DNA of 14,430 nt from CAYHWW01 sp964360145. Lineage in GTDB: Bacteria; Bdellovibrionota; UBA1018; CAYHWW01. The notes beneath the pieces were generated by a model that saw nothing but the letters and a program-made list of their open reading frames with translations, was not told the origin of the DNA and ran no database searches. Position 1 is the first letter of the stretch; each line of letters starts with the position of its first letter. Of this stretch, positions 1-8,224 are shown one piece after another. The stretch covers positions 1-14,430 of the forward strand of contig CAYHWW010000082.1 in the NCBI GenBank assembly GCA_964360145.1, in the 5' to 3' direction. Both the position numbers and the translations under genes were made by a program.

Positions 1-1485
1 CTTCATCTCCATGAAGAAGGACGGGGTCACCCGCGGCAGCGCTGGCGCCTGCACGTCATCTTCATGCTGATCCGCCGGGGCCGCTGCCACCGTCTTGATC
101 ATATTGTAGAGCATGATGACGAATCCGCCGATGAAGAGCAGGCCGCCCAGGGCGCGCACCCAGTAGAGCGGGATGATGCGCATCGCCGTCTCGACGAAGT
201 CGGGGTACATGAGCCGACCAGCACTATCCAAGCCGCGCCACATGAGGCCTTGCGTGATGCCCGCCGCCCACATGGAGAGCATGTAAAGGACGATGCCCAC
301 GGTGGCGACCCAGAAGTGGAGGTTCGCGAGCCTTTCGCTGTAAAGCTTGGTGCGCCAAAGCCGCGGCACCATCCAGTAGAGCATGCCAAAGGTGATGAAG
401 CCGTTCCAGCCGAGGGTGCCCCCGTGGACGTGAGCGATGATCCAATCCGTGTAATGGGCGAGCGCGCTCACCGACTTGATGGCGAGCAACGGCCCCTCGA
501 AGGTGGACATGCCGTAGAAGGTGACCCCTGCGGCGAAGAACTTCAGCACGGCCTCCGTGCGTAGGCGGTGCCATGCCCCGCGCAACGTCATGAGCCCGTT
601 GATCATGCCGCCCCAGCTCGGCGCCCAGAGCATGAGACTGAAGACCATGCCGAGGGTCTGGGCCCAGTCAGGCAGCGCCGTATTGAGAAGGTGGTGAGGG
701 CCTGCCCAGATGTAGATGAAGACCAACGCCCAGAAATGGATGATGGAGAGACGGTAAGAGTACACGGGACGCCCCGCGGCCTTGGGCATGTAATAGTACA
801 TCAAGCCCAGGAACGGCGTGGTGAGGAAGAAGGCCACGGCATTGAGCCCAAACAACCACTGCACCAGGGCATCTTGTATGCCCGCGTAGGCGGAGTAGCT
901 TTTCAGCATGCCCACGGGAATGGCGATGGAATTGACGATGTGGAGCATGGCCACGGTGATGACGGTTGCGATGTAGAACCAGATGGCCACGTACATGTGG
1001 CGTTCTCTCCTGCGGAGAATGGTGCCCATGAGGTTCACCGCGAAGACCACCCACACCACGGCGATGGCGATGTCGATGGGCCATTCGAGCTCCGCGTATT
1101 CCTTGGCCTGACTCAAGCCCAGGGGCAGTGTAACCGCCGCGGAAACGATGATGAGTTGCCAGCCCCAAAAGTGGATTTTTGAAAGCACATCGGAAAACAT
1201 CCGCGCCTTCAGAAGGCGCTGAGTAGAGTAGTAAATGCCGGCGAAGATGGCGTTGCCCGCGAATGCGAAGATGGCCGCGTTGGTATGGAGGGGGCGCAAC
1301 CGGCCGAAGGTCGTCCAGGGCAGGCCAAGATTGAAACGATGATCGGCCAGCTGCAGGGCGATGATCACTCCGAGGAGAAAAGCGACCAGGCCCCAGACAA
1401 GGGTTGCGATGCTGAACTGCTTCACGATGCGATCATCGTAGCGGAATGTCTCTAGGGGCCCTTGCCCCCCATGGCTCATGCTCAT
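1..1485 (-). CDS. ccoN: cbb3-type cytochrome c oxidase subunit I (CcoN), C-terminus cut by window edge
   Basis: This is the catalytic inner-membrane subunit of the high-affinity cbb3 haem-copper oxidase, which reduces O2 to water and pumps protons. The ATG at 1485 has GAGGAG six bases upstream, and 495 codons are open to the edge without a stop. Visible landmarks are H67 (RPLHTN, haem b), Y258 (cross-linked tyrosine), H264-H265 (AGPHH, CuB), E330 (TFEGP), and H352 and H354 (AHVHGG, haems b3 and b). All lie exactly seven residues beyond the numbers I recall for Pseudomonas stutzeri CcoN, so the alignment is ungapped. The third CuB ligand (H207 there) falls on L214 in FGLNAV, where GHNAV is expected. 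The start overlaps the ccoS stop by four bases. Stand-alone CcoN is usually about 475 residues, so the unfinished tail may run into a CcoO domain. Identity is near certain; activity is open. Confidence 0.96.
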   Translation of the reverse strand, partial: MSMSHGGQGPLETFRYDDRIVKQFSIATLVWGLVAFLLGVIIALQLADHRFNLGLPWTTFGRLRPLHTNAAIFAFAGNAIFAGIYYSTQRLLKARMFSDVLSKIHFWGWQLIIVSAAVTLPLGLSQAKEYAELEWPIDIAIAVVWVVFAVNLMGTILRRRERHMYVAIWFYIATVITVAMLHIVNSIAIPVGMLKSYSAYAGIQDALVQWLFGLNAVAFFLTTPFLGLMYYYMPKAAGRPVYSYRLSIIHFWALVFIYIWAGPHHLLNTALPDWAQTLGMVFSLMLWAPSWGGMINGLMTLRGAWHRLRTEAVLKFFAAGVTFYGMSTFEGPLLAIKSVSALAHYTDWIIAHVHGGTLGWNGFITFGMLYWMVPRLWRTKLYSERLANLHFWVATVGIVLYMLSMWAAGITQGLMWRGLDSAGRLMYPDFVETAMRIIPLYWVRALGGLLFIGGFVIMLYNMIKTVAAAPADQHEDDVQAPALPRVTPSFFMEMK

Positions 1486-1673
1486 TGTCTCTCCTCGTTG
1501 TCGTCTTTCAGTATGCGATGTTGCGGCGTATCAGTATCGTCCCACTGCCCCTTTAAGGCCGCAATGAGGCACATCACGGTAAAGGCACCGCCCAGCAGCA
1601 GCGCCAAGGGCACCGCCCCCATCAAAAGCCGGGCCGTGAGCACTTCAGATGCAAAGCTACTATCGAGGGGCAC
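1482..1673 (-). CDS. ccoS: cbb3 oxidase maturation protein CcoS
   Basis: CcoS is a small single-span membrane protein needed to assemble active cbb3 oxidase, probably for cofactor insertion. The 63-residue product has one hydrophobic segment (about residues 15-40) followed by the family signature KGQWDDTDTPQHRIL, which matches the usual G-Q-F-D-D-L-E-x-P-x-x-R-I-L pattern, and a short acidic cytoplasmic tail. The start used is GTG at 1673, because GGGAG lies six bases upstream. An in-frame ATG at 1622 would give a protein closer to the usual CcoS N-terminus but has no visible ribosome-binding site. The gene overlaps the end of ccoI by 14 bases, and its TGA overlaps the ccoN ATG as ATGA, so the three genes are read as one coupled unit. 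Confidence 0.9.
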   Translation of the reverse strand: MPLDSSFASEVLTARLLMGAVPLALLLGGAFTVMCLIAALKGQWDDTDTPQHRILKDDNEERQ

Positions 1674-3966
1674 GGGTCACTCCCATGGTGATGGCCAGGA
1701 CCAAGGTGGAATTCAGTGGCATGAGGATCGCCGCGAACAGGGGGCCTATGTGACCAGTGACAGCACCCAGGCTCGCCGCGATATTGTATGCCACCGAGAA
1801 CGCGAGAGTGATGAGAATAGCGACTCTTGCGCGATTCGCCAACGTCAATACGGTGACAACGCCTTGGAGATGTTCACCCAGCACATAGACGTCAGCGGCG
1901 CGAAGGCTCGCGGCCAGGCCCCCCTTCATGGCGATGCCCACATCGGCAGCCCCCAGTGCTGCCGCATCGTTGGCGCCATCACCAATGAAAATGAGAGCGC
2001 CTCCGCGACCCATGCGCTGACGTCGAGCCTTGATCCAAGCCGCCTTCATTTCAGGGGTCGCGCAAGAAACCGCTTCCACGGCGGCAGGGTCTAGGCCCGC
2101 ACCATCCCGGGCGGCGTTGACCGCCTCCTCGCCATCCCCGGAGAGAATGGCAAGTGCCAGGCCTTTTTCGCGCAATGTACTCATCAATCGCGGCACCCCC
2201 TCTCTCAGATCATCGCGCAACGTGACCCGAGCGGCAGGCATTCCGTCAACGGTGACCGCGAGCCCCGAGCCGCCATCGACAGCAGCGCCGATAAAAATGG
2301 AGCGATCACCGACGACGCCGCGGGCCCCCACACCGACGATTTCAGAAACAGTGGAGGCGCGCAGCATCATGCCCCGTGCGCGCTCCCGGGCAAACGCTGC
2401 AAGAGGCGCTGCCACGGGGTGCACACAGGCCTCTTCCACCGCTTGGACAGCGGCGGCCACCCATTGGGGGTCCGCGCCTAGGTCCTCCCAATGCACGACT
2501 TGCATCTCGCCCTTTGTGAGGGTGCCCGTCTTGTCGAAGACTGCCAGGCGGGCCCGGGCGAGTTTTTCCAGCACCGCCCCACCCTTGATGATGAGGCCAT
2601 GGCGCGCCCCTGCCCCCAGCGCCCGGGCATAGGCCAGAGGAGCCGCAAGAGCTAGCGCACAGGGACAAGAAACCATGAGGAGCGCCAGCGTGCGATCGTA
2701 GCCGACGTGCCACAGACCCTGCTGGCCGAAGAACCAGAATACCGCCACTGCCGCCGCAACAACGGCAACACTGAAAATGCGCGAGGCCTGTTCCGCCAAC
2801 AGCAGCAGGGGCGGGCGCTGGGAAGCTGCCTCATCGCCCAGGCGCAGAATGCTTGCGACATAGGTTTCATCCCCGGTTTTCAGCACACGCACCTGAATGG
2901 GGCCCGAGACGCTGGTGCATCCCGCGAGAACAGGTTCGCGGTCGAGCACATGGCGCGGGTGAGGCTCTCCATCCATGGTGGCTGTATTGAACCAGCCGCT
3001 GCACTGGTGCAGCACCCCGTCCGCGGGGAGCACATCTCCGGGCCGCAACTCAATGATGTCACCAGGCCTGAGAACGCTCACCGGCACGGTTTCCGCACCA
3101 ATAGATGGGGCCTGAAGAAGCCGCCTCACGTCCAGGGGGATGAGTGCCCTCAACGCAGTGGTGGCCGCAAGGGTTCGCTCTTCCACCTCTCGCAAGAGAA
3201 GCCTTGTACCCAACAACAACGTCACCAACATGGAAATGGAATCGAAATACACTGGCGCACCAAGGTGCGTGGCACCAAGGCGCACAGTATTCATGAGGCT
3301 CATCACCCCGCCGCCGCCGATGGCCAGCGCCATGGGCACATCAATGGAGATCACACCCCGGCGCAGCGCCCTTGCCGCGCCTTCATAGAAGGGCCACGCA
3401 GAGAAAATGAATAGCGGCAGGAACACCACCGCCGACCATGCCGTGAAGTAGCTCTCAAGCACGGGACCCGCGCCGGCATAGACTGCCAGCGCAAGAAGCA
3501 TGATGTTCCCCGATGATGCCGCGGCGACAATGAAGCGAGCGACGTGGAGACGGCGCTCCTTGAGGACCCTCTCCTCCATCTCGGATGGGGCTAGCGCGAT
3601 GGCTGACACCCCCAGGGCATCCATGACCTGGCCCAATAGCCCAAGGGACACACCTTGATTTACACGCAAGGTCAGGATGCTCTCACCCACATGGAGCCTC
3701 GCACTCTTCACATGGGGGACATAGCGCGGCAAATCCTCCAATACGCCCAAGCAGGAACGGCAATCCAAGCCCGGGATAAAGAAGCGCACCTCGTACTCAT
3801 CGCCCTGATCTTTCAGAAAACGATGAGGGAGTTCCTCCCGGTCCCAGGCCGCCCCTTTCTGGAGGAGTCCATGAACGGTCTCACAGCCCTTGCAGCAATA
3901 GTCAGCATGGGTGGTGACACTGCCGCAGTGAAGGCAGTGGATGGCGCTTGCCGTGCTGTAAGACAT
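1660..3966 (-). CDS. ccoI: P1B-type copper-transporting ATPase CcoI/FixI
   Basis: CcoI exports Cu(I) across the inner membrane to supply the CuB centre of the cbb3 oxidase. The 768-residue product starts with a cysteine-rich N-terminus (CLHCG to CCKGC, residues 11-28). A heavy-metal-associated domain with GLDCRSC (66-72) follows. Then come the membrane helices, an actuator loop with DGEPHP, the transmembrane metal-binding CPC (434-436), the phosphorylation motif DKTGT (D478), an HP motif and the hinge GDGAND (662-667), all intact. I chose the ATG at 3966 because AGGATGAGGG precedes it and the protein then begins close to the cysteine cluster as in relatives. The same frame stays open to an ATG at 4083, but those 39 extra residues do not resemble the family. 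The gene overlaps ccoS by 14 bases. Confidence 0.95.
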   Translation of the reverse strand: MSYSTASAIHCLHCGSVTTHADYCCKGCETVHGLLQKGAAWDREELPHRFLKDQGDEYEVRFFIPGLDCRSCLGVLEDLPRYVPHVKSARLHVGESILTLRVNQGVSLGLLGQVMDALGVSAIALAPSEMEERVLKERRLHVARFIVAAASSGNIMLLALAVYAGAGPVLESYFTAWSAVVFLPLFIFSAWPFYEGAARALRRGVISIDVPMALAIGGGGVMSLMNTVRLGATHLGAPVYFDSISMLVTLLLGTRLLLREVEERTLAATTALRALIPLDVRRLLQAPSIGAETVPVSVLRPGDIIELRPGDVLPADGVLHQCSGWFNTATMDGEPHPRHVLDREPVLAGCTSVSGPIQVRVLKTGDETYVASILRLGDEAASQRPPLLLLAEQASRIFSVAVVAAAVAVFWFFGQQGLWHVGYDRTLALLMVSCPCALALAAPLAYARALGAGARHGLIIKGGAVLEKLARARLAVFDKTGTLTKGEMQVVHWEDLGADPQWVAAAVQAVEEACVHPVAAPLAAFARERARGMMLRASTVSEIVGVGARGVVGDRSIFIGAAVDGGSGLAVTVDGMPAARVTLRDDLREGVPRLMSTLREKGLALAILSGDGEEAVNAARDGAGLDPAAVEAVSCATPEMKAAWIKARRQRMGRGGALIFIGDGANDAAALGAADVGIAMKGGLAASLRAADVYVLGEHLQGVVTVLTLANRARVAILITLAFSVAYNIAASLGAVTGHIGPLFAAILMPLNSTLVLAITMGVTRAPR

Positions 3967-4009
3967 TGCCCTCATCCTAGCAGGGCTTGTGCCAAAGGAT
4001 GAAGATGCA

Positions 4010-4026
4010 ACTGATGCATAATCAGT
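4010..4026. promoter_or_regulatory. Palindrome upstream of ccoI, possible FNR/CRP-family site
   Basis: ACTGAT-GCATA-ATCAGT is a perfect 6+6 inverted repeat in the 126-bp gap upstream of the chosen ccoI start, 44 bases before it. The half-sites resemble FNR boxes (TTGAT-N4-ATCAA), but the spacer is five bases rather than four. Oxygen-responsive control is common for cco genes, so an FNR/CRP-type regulator is a reasonable guess. No convincing -35/-10 pair could be placed around it; a GATAAT on the minus strand near 4063-4068 is the best -10 candidate. Confidence 0.35.
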
Positions 4027-4092
4027 CTTTCCCTTGAGCTTATTTATCCCACGCAACATTATCACCGGGACAGATCGACCCACCCGCGCCGT

Positions 4093-6585
4093 CTACGGAA
4101 TGGGAATCAAGGGCAAGGCCGCCATGGTGCTGCGATCAGCGCATCCCGCTTGAGCGGGTCCCGCTTGACGGGGCCCTGATTGAACAGCGCGAGCACTCTC
4201 TTCGTGCCCCACCACCACCGCCGTGCGGTGGTGGCGCCAGAGCCTTCCGTCGATGACGTCCTCATCCCGCCAGCGCGCTTCCAGTTCAGCACGCGGAATA
4301 TAGCCATAGGCAGGCCGCCCCCACATATTTGCCAGCGAAGGATCCACGACATAAGCATAGTGCTCGTCGGCGGCGATGACGACGGAGTAATGCCCCTCGG
4401 GCCAGTCTTTACCGGGCCTGCGGTCCTCGTGCTCCCACGGAAAGAAGTACCAGCCCTGGTAATTAATGAGCACGGGTTGACCGCGGCTCGTGGCACGCAT
4501 CAGGTCTTCCCACTGCGCACCGAGGATGATGCGGGAATAACCCGTCACTGAGGCGGTTGCCCTGGCGATGCCCACGGCGCTGAGGCCCAGCTCAGGCGTT
4601 GCCCCCCAGAGGCGGGCGAGCTCCGCCTCGTCAGGTACGGACTCAGGGGTCTCCCCGTGGCGGCAGGCGTGCCATACCAAAACAGAGCGCAGGGCGGTCA
4701 CGCCACAGGTCCACACCGTGCTCTGACTGTAAATGGGCACAGCCAACGCACCCAGCGGGAGGCTCTGGGGAAGCGCCGGTAGATGCTCCGCATCCTCCTC
4801 GTAATTCGCCAGCCTCTGAGCGGCCTCCAGCGCGGCCTGGGCCACGGTGGTGAGATATGCGAAGTCCACATTGGCACTGGTGTCTGTCGAGCTATGGTAG
4901 TGGGGCCCGCTGATGTGCTCATGGCGGTTCAAGTGTTCATTGATGAGCACAACAGGATAGCCCGCATCGTCGATGACAATACCGTCGGTGTTGTAGAGAT
5001 AGCTCCGATCGCTATGCGGTGCCCGCAACTGAACGTCGTAGCCCGAAGCGCTCGCGCCTGCGGCGCTCTGGATCACCTGGGCCATGCGTGTGCTGGCGGC
5101 ACTGCGGCCCGGGCTGAGCTGCACAATGGGGCGTGCGCCCGCCGCTGCGGGGTTATGGCCAATCATGTCCATGAGGATAACGCCGCCCAATTGTTTTCCC
5201 GCGGGTACCACTTCAGAAAGCCAGTGTCGGGCCCCCAGACTGTCCGCGGGGAACTCCTCCCCGGTGAAGTGGACGATCCAGATATCGTGAAGAGGCGGGT
5301 TTTTGATGAAGTGTTCCGCCGCCCGCAGCAGCGCCGCGGTGGCCGTGGCATTATCATTGGCCCCCGGTGCTGAGACGCGGCGCCCCTCACGGGCGAAAAC
5401 ATCTTCGCTGTAGGCCGCGTCGATATGATCCGCAAGGACAATGGGGCGATTGCGAGAGAGGGGCAGGCGCCCCGGAATGCGGAAAATGAGATTGCTCTGC
5501 TTGATGCCCCGCCACGAGAAGCGCTGGCGATGGGCCTCACAACCAATCTGCACCGCATCGCAGAGCTCTTTGTAGCGCTCTTCCAGATAGTCCACCACCC
5601 GCTCCAACTGATGGTCGGGGTCGGCGCTGCTGCGTCGCGTGAACTCTTCAATGGCCTTGGACTGGGGGAACACGGCGGGTGTTTCTCCGGCGAAAATGGC
5701 CACATCGCGCCGCATGCGCTCTTCGAAATCTGGGGCATGGCGCAAGATTTGCTGCTCCTGCAAATGCTGCTGCCCGCGGGCAGGTAGAGGCGGCACTGAC
5801 TCTGGCCCCTGGAATGTCGGCGCGGCGGTGAGCCATTCCAAATGGCCGTCGCTTTGGACGCGAGCGCGGTACACCGTCATCTCCCCATCTCGCTCCGCGG
5901 GGCGAGGCAGCTGGACGAAGCGGAAACCTGCGGGGTGAGCCTCCACCCTCTGGCGCCAGGCATGGCGTTCCTTCGACGGTGCCCAAGCAGTCAACACACG
6001 CCCCGTCGCTGCATCGATCCAAAGCCCCTCGGAAAACAGTGGCCTGTCGTATAAACTATCCATTTCCAAAAAATCCGCCAGCAGGGCCTTGCGCACCCGA
6101 GGATCCTGGGGATCATGAATCACGGGGAGCATGGGGGCAGCGGCATTGTCGCCGTCTGCACTGGCCCCTGAGGCCCCAGGGCCTGCGGCCCAGTGCCACT
6201 GCCCCTGGTGTTTCACTCGCGCCAGTACCCAGCGCAGGCGACCGGCGTCATCCCGAGTGGGCCAGAACTCCACTTCCGCCCCCCTCGGCAGGGAGGTGAG
6301 CCCGGGCTCTAAAACCTGAGGCAATTGATGAGGCGGTGATGCCTGAGCAGCGGCCCCTCGCGCTCGTTCCACCGCGGAGCGTCCCAATCGAAAGGGCGGA
6401 CTGCGATCAGAGTAGGCCTCATCCCACGCAGCTGCAGGCCTCAACAACTCTCCGCATGCGAGATGCTGCCATAGCTGATCCGATGATTCACTGACCGCCC
6501 GCGCCTCATTACTGAACGCCAGCGCGGAGTACCACCCCACGAACAAGAAAACCCTGAACAGAGTTCCCCACCCCTTTGTCCCCAT
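4093..6585 (-). CDS. Secreted two-domain peptidase: M28 zinc peptidase fused to C39-like cysteine peptidase
   Basis: This 830-residue exported protein has an N-terminal hydrophobic signal segment (about residues 8-25) ending near ARA. Residues 30-330 are an unrecognised, proline- and alanine-rich region. An M28 aminopeptidase-type domain follows (about 340-600) with the full dinuclear zinc set: H387-x-D389 (ADHIDA), D411 (GANDNA), E443-E444 (TGEEF), D473 (LMDMIG) and H564 (HYHSSTD). A second domain (about 612-775) looks like peptidase C39: Q-x5-C627-G (SQSTVWTCG), H732 (GHYSVV) and D748 (VVDPS) form a plausible catalytic triad. The alanine-rich tail encodes a short duplicated Q-A-G motif. No clear ribosome-binding site precedes the ATG; a small inverted repeat (6591-6611) sits there instead. 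The gene lies 55 bases downstream of the permease, consistent with peptide degradation followed by amino-acid uptake. The substrate is unknown. Confidence 0.85.
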   Translation of the reverse strand: MGTKGWGTLFRVFLFVGWYSALAFSNEARAVSESSDQLWQHLACGELLRPAAAWDEAYSDRSPPFRLGRSAVERARGAAAQASPPHQLPQVLEPGLTSLPRGAEVEFWPTRDDAGRLRWVLARVKHQGQWHWAAGPGASGASADGDNAAAPMLPVIHDPQDPRVRKALLADFLEMDSLYDRPLFSEGLWIDAATGRVLTAWAPSKERHAWRQRVEAHPAGFRFVQLPRPAERDGEMTVYRARVQSDGHLEWLTAAPTFQGPESVPPLPARGQQHLQEQQILRHAPDFEERMRRDVAIFAGETPAVFPQSKAIEEFTRRSSADPDHQLERVVDYLEERYKELCDAVQIGCEAHRQRFSWRGIKQSNLIFRIPGRLPLSRNRPIVLADHIDAAYSEDVFAREGRRVSAPGANDNATATAALLRAAEHFIKNPPLHDIWIVHFTGEEFPADSLGARHWLSEVVPAGKQLGGVILMDMIGHNPAAAGARPIVQLSPGRSAASTRMAQVIQSAAGASASGYDVQLRAPHSDRSYLYNTDGIVIDDAGYPVVLINEHLNRHEHISGPHYHSSTDTSANVDFAYLTTVAQAALEAAQRLANYEEDAEHLPALPQSLPLGALAVPIYSQSTVWTCGVTALRSVLVWHACRHGETPESVPDEAELARLWGATPELGLSAVGIARATASVTGYSRIILGAQWEDLMRATSRGQPVLINYQGWYFFPWEHEDRRPGKDWPEGHYSVVIAADEHYAYVVDPSLANMWGRPAYGYIPRAELEARWRDEDVIDGRLWRHHRTAVVVGHEESARAVQSGPRQAGPAQAGCADRSTMAALPLIPIP

Positions 6586-6640
6586 GGCTCAGAAACGTAA
6601 ACAGGGTTTCTCGTCATGGCAATGCGTCAACACAAATGAT

Positions 6641-7954
6641 TCATTGCGTTATGCGCGATGCGGCAATTTGTTTCGCTCTGAAATGATAGAAGGGAAGGCC
6701 CACGGCTAGAATTGCTAGGCCTGCGAGGGACTCCCGGGGTTTTTCTAAAAAAGCATTCACCATGAACCAGCTTGTGAAGGCGAGATACGCGAAAGGGAGC
6801 CACGGATAGAGGGGCACCTTGTAGGGCCGTGACACCAGCGGCTGATCCCGTCGCAGCTTCATGACGGCCAGTGCCGTGAGGCCGTAGAATAAAAACGCGG
6901 CGAAAATAACGTAGGTGAAGAGTTCATCGTAGCTCCCTGACCACACCAGCACTAAAGACCAGGTGCACTGGAGCCAGAGGGCGCCGTCGGGGGTGTGGGT
7001 TTTGGCGTTCACCCGGGCGCAGACCGCCGGCAGCGAGCCATCCCGGCCCATGGCGTAGACGACGCGGGCGCCGGAGAGGATCAATCCATTGATGCAACCC
7101 ACGGCGGAGAGGAGCACGAGGACGGTGAGGGCGCGCTCGCCCCACCCGCCCAGCACCGCATTTGCGGCGTCCGCCGCCACAAAGCTTGAGTGGGCGATGT
7201 CCGCAGTGGCGAGCACTCTGTAATAACCCAGATTGACCAGGACATAGAGGGCGGTGACCGACGCGATGCCTGCCAGCGATGCCAGGGGAATATTGCGCTG
7301 GGGTTTTTCGATTTCGCCCGCGACAAAGGAAAGGCTCGTCCATCCATCGTAGGCCCAAAAGGAGGCAATGAGAGCGACGCCCAGCGCGGAAAAAGTCGTC
7401 GGCGCCGCGGCCAGGGGTTCGGCGCTTTGATGGGGCAAGAGGAGGCACGCGGCGACAAGCGCCAAGATGGCGACCACCTTGAGAGAGGTCACGCCATCAA
7501 GAAAATAAGCCGCGGCTTTGACGCCACGGGTATTGAGGAGAGTGAGCGCTGCGATGAGGAGCGAGGCCACGATCTTCATGCTCGTGGGCGCGAGCGGGAC
7601 GAAGTGCGAAAGAAAGCGCGCGAACCCCACTCCCACCGCCGCGATGGACCCCGTCTGGATGACGAGGATGAGGGCCCAGCCAAAAAGAAAACTCACAACG
7701 GGGTGGAATGCCTTTTGGAGGAAGACATACTGCCCGCCAGCGGCGGGGTACATGGCGCCCAGTTCCGCGAAAATCAGGGCGCCGGCGAGGCTGATGAGGC
7801 CGGCTGCCACCCACACGGCGAGAGCCACCGCTGGTGAGGGCACCGCCGTGGCGATTTCCGCTGCCACGAGAAAGACCCCGGATCCGATGACCGAGCCCAC
7901 GAGGATGAAGTAGGCGGAGGTAAAACCTAGGCAACGATGGAGTTTAGCCCGCAT
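6641..7954 (-). CDS. APC-superfamily amino-acid permease, LAT/SteT-like
   Basis: This is a 437-residue inner-membrane transporter with about twelve hydrophobic segments. The TM1 signature GSVIGSGVF forms the backbone-binding loop for the amino-acid substrate. The TM6 region FWAYDGWTSLSFVAGEIEKP followed by RNIP is the hallmark of LAT-type exchangers such as SteT. The conserved E-L-x-x-x-x-P-x-x-G-G-Q-Y motif of TM3 (AELGAMYPAAGGQY) is present, and length is normal. Substrate specificity cannot be read from the sequence. The start MRAKLHRCLGFTSA fits the family. The ATG and its GGTGAG ribosome-binding site lie within the left arm of a long inverted repeat (7945-8139), so transcripts starting beyond that repeat would carry it as a folded leader. 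The neighbour downstream is the secreted peptidase, possibly co-transcribed. Confidence 0.92.
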   Translation of the reverse strand: MRAKLHRCLGFTSAYFILVGSVIGSGVFLVAAEIATAVPSPAVALAVWVAAGLISLAGALIFAELGAMYPAAGGQYVFLQKAFHPVVSFLFGWALILVIQTGSIAAVGVGFARFLSHFVPLAPTSMKIVASLLIAALTLLNTRGVKAAAYFLDGVTSLKVVAILALVAACLLLPHQSAEPLAAAPTTFSALGVALIASFWAYDGWTSLSFVAGEIEKPQRNIPLASLAGIASVTALYVLVNLGYYRVLATADIAHSSFVAADAANAVLGGWGERALTVLVLLSAVGCINGLILSGARVVYAMGRDGSLPAVCARVNAKTHTPDGALWLQCTWSLVLVWSGSYDELFTYVIFAAFLFYGLTALAVMKLRRDQPLVSRPYKVPLYPWLPFAYLAFTSWFMVNAFLEKPRESLAGLAILAVGLPFYHFRAKQIAASRITQ

Positions 7955-8139
7955 ATCTCACCAGCTTTCGTAGCGAGCAGGCCGAGCTGCAAGCTGGTGG
8001 GGCGTTTTCGGGGTCGAGGCTGCGAGGCATACCCTCTGCGGTATGTTGAGCACCCGGAGACCCCGAGAACGCCCCAAGCGAAGCGTCCAGCGCCGCTGAT
8101 CGGCCTGCGTAGCAGAAAGCTGGTGAGATATGTGGGCTA
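7945..8139. repeat. Long imperfect inverted repeat with outward-facing RBS-ATG ends
   Basis: The outer arms CATATCTCACCAGCTTTC (7952-7969) and GAAAGCTGGTGAGATATG (8115-8132) are perfect 18-base complements, and TAGCCC/GGGCTA extend them. Inner pairing blocks are GCAGGCCG (7977-7984) with CGGCCTGC (8101-8108), GGGGCGTT-x-TCGGGGTC (7999-8015) with 8059-8075, and CATACC (8028-8033) with GGTATG (8040-8045) around a six-base loop. Both ends read outward as GGTGAG-AT-ATG. The left one is the start of the permease; the right one opens only a ten-codon frame. Mismatches are spread between the blocks, so it could be a diverged miniature element, a REP-like unit or a structured 5' leader. Confidence 0.85.
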
Positions 8140-8224
8140 GCTGGGGATGTCATGTTCACTGAAAATGAAGTTTACTATCACAAACGACGAAGTACCCGTT
8201 ACATTCTGCATAAGGAATCACCCC

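Noticed and set aside
64..1182. Long plus-strand open frames opposite ccoN (64-564, 568-1182)
   Set aside because: They are rich in His, Arg, Glu and Asp as expected from the reverse of a membrane-protein gene, lack motifs, and lie wholly over a certain gene.
2707..3414. Plus-strand open frame opposite ccoI
   Set aside because: Antisense shadow of a confidently identified ATPase; no ribosome-binding site or domain.
4137..4175. REP-like palindrome CCCGCTTGAGCGGG in the peptidase 3' end
   Set aside because: It is a small tandem duplication of about 15 bases inside the coding frame (two Q-A-G units); nothing shows that it is a separate element.
5163..5738. Minus-strand frame within the peptidase gene
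   Set aside because: Alternative frame of the peptidase; proline- and serine-rich composition typical of a shifted GC-rich frame.
6591..6647. Intrinsic terminator between permease and peptidase
   Set aside because: Short inverted repeats exist (AGAAAC/GTTTCT and GCAATG/CATTGC), but loops are long and no U-tract follows, so read-through is more likely.
7945..8139. Integron attC site
   Set aside because: The ends lack the GTTRRRY/RYYYAAC simple sites and no integron integrase or cassette array is present; the internal pairing is also different.
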